From contig JAWXVA010000030.1 in assembly GCA_044425815.1 (NCBI GenBank), positions 1 to 25,326 of the forward strand: a stretch of DNA of 25,326 nucleotides, written 5' to 3'. Source of the DNA: CAUPWF01 sp044425815. GTDB lineage: Bacteria > Bacillota > Clostridia > Lachnospirales > Lachnospiraceae. Under the pieces are notes generated by a model. That model worked only from the letters and a program-made list of their open reading frames with translations. It searched no databases and was not told where the DNA came from. Both the position numbers and the translations under genes were made by a program. Shown in pieces: positions 23,714 through 25,326 of this stretch (positions are counted from its first letter, which is position 1; every line of letters begins with the position of its first letter).

Positions 23714-24359
23714 TAGACATTCTCCTTTCTAGCATTTTTGCAAATTTAGAAAGAATTGTACAAATCACAAGATAATAGATCGCTACAATCGTCCACATCG
23801 CCATCGGCTCCATATTATTTGCAACAATAATTTTACCATTCATTGTTAATTCTCGAATACCAATTACCGAAAGGATAGATGTATCTTTCAAGGAAATAAT
23901 AAATTGATTCACGATTGATGGCATCATGGTTCGAATCGCTTGTGGTAATATTACACGTTTCATTGCAATTACATAAGGTAATCCCAAACTACGTGCAGCC
24001 TCCATTTGACCCGAATCAACCGATTGTATCCCACCTCTCACAATTTCTGACATGTATGCACCTGCATTTAAACTCAATGTAATTACTCCTGCTACAAATG
24101 CTGTCATTCTAATATCAAATGCTTGTGGAATACCAAAGTATACAAAAAACGCTTGTACTAATAGTGGGGTACCACGAATAATATCTACATATATCTTCGT
24201 AATCGTGTTTAACACCTTATTATGCGAAACACTAAACATTCCAAATATAATCCCGATAATTGATGCAAAGATAAGCGACAGTGCAGTTAAGTTAATCGTA
24301 TAAAGTAGTGCAGACATAAATGACGGAAAATGTTCTATAAATAATTCTATTACTTTCAA
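23703..24359 (-). CDS. Polar amino-acid ABC importer, permease (HisM/GlnP type)
   Basis: A 218-residue membrane subunit with about five hydrophobic segments. The EAA loop that couples to the ATPase is EAARSLGLPYVIAMKRVILP (starting near residue 121). DIIRGTPLLVQ and LSLNAGAYMSEIVRGGI are family signatures. It starts with TTG (24359-24357), 7 nt after GGAGG; the next Met, residue 15, has no ribosome binding site and would lose conserved sequence. It lies 33 nt after the receptor gene and overlaps the ATPase gene. Only one permease gene is present, so it presumably works as a homodimer. Confidence 0.94.
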   Translation of the reverse strand: MKVIELFIEHFPSFMSALLYTINLTALSLIFASIIGIIFGMFSVSHNKVLNTITKIYVDIIRGTPLLVQAFFVYFGIPQAFDIRMTAFVAGVITLSLNAGAYMSEIVRGGIQSVDSGQMEAARSLGLPYVIAMKRVILPQAIRTMMPSIVNQFIISLKDTSILSVIGIRELTMNGKIIVANNMEPMAMWTIVAIYYLVICTILSKFAKMLERRMSNGR

Positions 24360-24392
24360 TTTATTACCTCCGTGATTTTTTTCTAATTATAA

Positions 24393-25136
24393 TTAATTTG
24401 CAATGTAAGAATCGATGATTGCATCATATTCTCCACTTTCAATTAAGTTCGCAAGTCCAGCATTAAACATTTCAACTAATTCTGTTTGCTCGCCTTTCAT
24501 TGTTGCAAATCCGTAAGAACTTCCTGCTTCCATTTCAAGTGGCATTGTAAGATTCATTCCTCTTGAAATTTCATATCCCATTACTGGATAATCTTCGAAA
24601 CAAGCAACGCTATTACCTACTAATACATCTTGGTACATGCTTGATGAATCTTCGAATTGTGTTACTGTAAATCCATATTCTTCTGCAATTGATTCTGCAA
24701 ATGTACAGCCTTCTGTACCAACTTTAGCTGCTACTGTTTGTCCAGCCAAATCAGCATATGAAGTAATTCCTGATTCTGGAAGAACTGCCATCCCTACACC
24801 TGATTCAAAATATGCTTCCGAGAAATCGTATTTTTCTTCACGTTCTGCTGTAATTGACATCCCAGCAATAACTGCGTCACATTGATTTGCTTCAAGAGCT
24901 GTAACTGCTGCCGAGAAACCTAATGATTGAAGTTCGTACTCAAATCCTTGATCTTCTGCAATTGCTGCTAATAAATCTAAATCAATTCCTACCATTTCAC
25001 CATCTTCGTTTTCAAATTCAAACGGAGCAAAAGTTGTGTCTGTTGCGATTACATATACATCGCTATCTGCTGCTCCACACCCTGCTAGTGATGCTACCAT
25101 CATTCCAGCTAATACCATTGTTAATAATTTTTTCAT
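24393..25136 (-). CDS. Amino-acid ABC importer, lipoprotein receptor (SBP family 3)
   Basis: A 247-residue extracytoplasmic receptor with a lysine-led signal sequence and lipobox LAGC ending at Cys20, so it is anchored outside the membrane. It then follows the SBP_bac_3 pattern: DTTFAPFEFENEDGEMVGID (33-52), AVIAGMSITAERE (88-100; Arg99 is the expected alpha-carboxylate ligand) and YDFSEAYFESG. A polar L-amino acid is the likely ligand; which one is not readable. ATG 25136 follows AGGAGGG by 8 nt. It heads the three-gene operon, and the larger gap before the permease may allow higher receptor expression. Confidence 0.95.
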   Translation of the reverse strand: MKKLLTMVLAGMMVASLAGCGAADSDVYVIATDTTFAPFEFENEDGEMVGIDLDLLAAIAEDQGFEYELQSLGFSAAVTALEANQCDAVIAGMSITAEREEKYDFSEAYFESGVGMAVLPESGITSYADLAGQTVAAKVGTEGCTFAESIAEEYGFTVTQFEDSSSMYQDVLVGNSVACFEDYPVMGYEISRGMNLTMPLEMEAGSSYGFATMKGEQTELVEMFNAGLANLIESGEYDAIIDSYIAN

Positions 25137-25166
25137 AATAATTCCCTCCTATAACTATTTTGTGTA

Positions 25167-25182
25167 ATTCATATATATGAAT
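25167..25182. promoter_or_regulatory. Perfect 16-bp palindrome in the importer leader
   Basis: ATTCATATATATGAAT is its own reverse complement. It lies between the promoter and the ribosome binding site of the receptor gene, a suitable place for a repressor. The half-sites are inverted with respect to the ArgR consensus (TGAAT then ATTCA), so ArgR is not implied. Confidence 0.45.
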
Positions 25183-25202
25183 ATCTCCACAGTGACATAA
25201 GT

Positions 25203-25231
25203 AGTTTACACTAAGTATTTATACAAGTCAA
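25203..25231 (-). promoter_or_regulatory. Promoter of the amino-acid importer operon
   Basis: The minus strand reads TTGACT (25231-25226), 17 nt, TAAACT (25208-25203), a good sigma-A match, about 67 nt before the receptor start. Confidence 0.8.
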
Positions 25232-25295
25232 TCTTTGTTTTCTCACAGATGCATACGTATGTCCTCATTCAACGGACTTTTGGTAATTTCATTCA

Positions 25296-25323
25296 AAAAG
25301 GTTGCATTTTCATGCAACCTTTT
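25296..25323. terminator. Intrinsic terminator at the right edge
   Basis: AAAAGGTTGCA (25296-25306) and TGCAACCTTTT (25313-25323) form an 11-bp stem, loop TTTTCA, with U tails available on both strands. It probably ends a minus-strand gene beyond the window. Between it and the promoter (25232-25295) I see only a CATACGTATG palindrome and no gene. Confidence 0.85.
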
Positions 25324-25326
25324 GTT

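Noticed and set aside
25167..25182. ArgR box
   Set aside because: Half-sites are in the opposite order (ATTCA...TGAAT) from the ArgR consensus.

Overview
This window is AT-rich DNA with strong AGGAGG-type ribosome binding sites. Its gene content is typical of an anaerobic, low-GC Bacillota, most likely a Lachnospiraceae-like clostridium. That placement is inferred from protein resemblance and gene order (tig-clpP-clpX-lon-engB, secA-prfB, a ThrR-type ACT protein with hom), not from a database search. All genes but one lie on the minus strand. I saw no rRNA, tRNA, insertion sequence, prophage or CRISPR array.

Read in the direction of transcription (high to low coordinates): (1) 25326-22982, a three-gene polar amino-acid ABC importer (lipoprotein receptor, permease, ATPase) with a good sigma-A promoter, closed by a strong terminator. 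(2) 22866-22543, a small Asp/Asn-rich lipoprotein gene with its own terminator and a foldable leader. (3) 22447-21677, a HisA that resembles the eukaryotic HIS6 type and stands outside any his operon. (4) secA and prfB; prfB carries the classical programmed +1 frameshift at CTT-TGA-C, so the complete RF2 frame has to be assembled across two reading frames. (5) 17708-14828, a threonine-branch operon: a ThrR/PheB-type ACT regulator, homoserine dehydrogenase, and an ApgM-like alkaline-phosphatase-superfamily enzyme proposed to be a homoserine kinase. (6) 14407-14793, the single plus-strand gene, an XRE-type regulator, divergent from tig and convergent with the threonine operon, with repeated TTGC boxes at its promoter. 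(7) 14156-7795, the protein quality-control cluster tig, clpP, clpX, lon and the GTPase engB, followed by a possible 28-codon remnant of another gene and a terminator. (8) 7591-1, a galactoside-use operon: GH2 glycosidase, GPH-family sugar:cation symporter, GH36 alpha-galactosidase, and a serine-dehydratase-type protein whose start codon overlaps the alpha-galactosidase stop and which runs off the left edge.

The sugar operon is coherent. None of the glycosidases has a signal peptide, so galactosides are expected to enter through the symporter and be cleaved in the cytoplasm. The dehydratase at its end is the unexplained member. Most of the window is housekeeping. The points most worth a second look are the eukaryote-like HisA, the dehydratase coupled to the sugar genes, the regulator with phased operator boxes, the lipoprotein leader and the gene remnant after engB. 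I found no clearly new multi-gene system.
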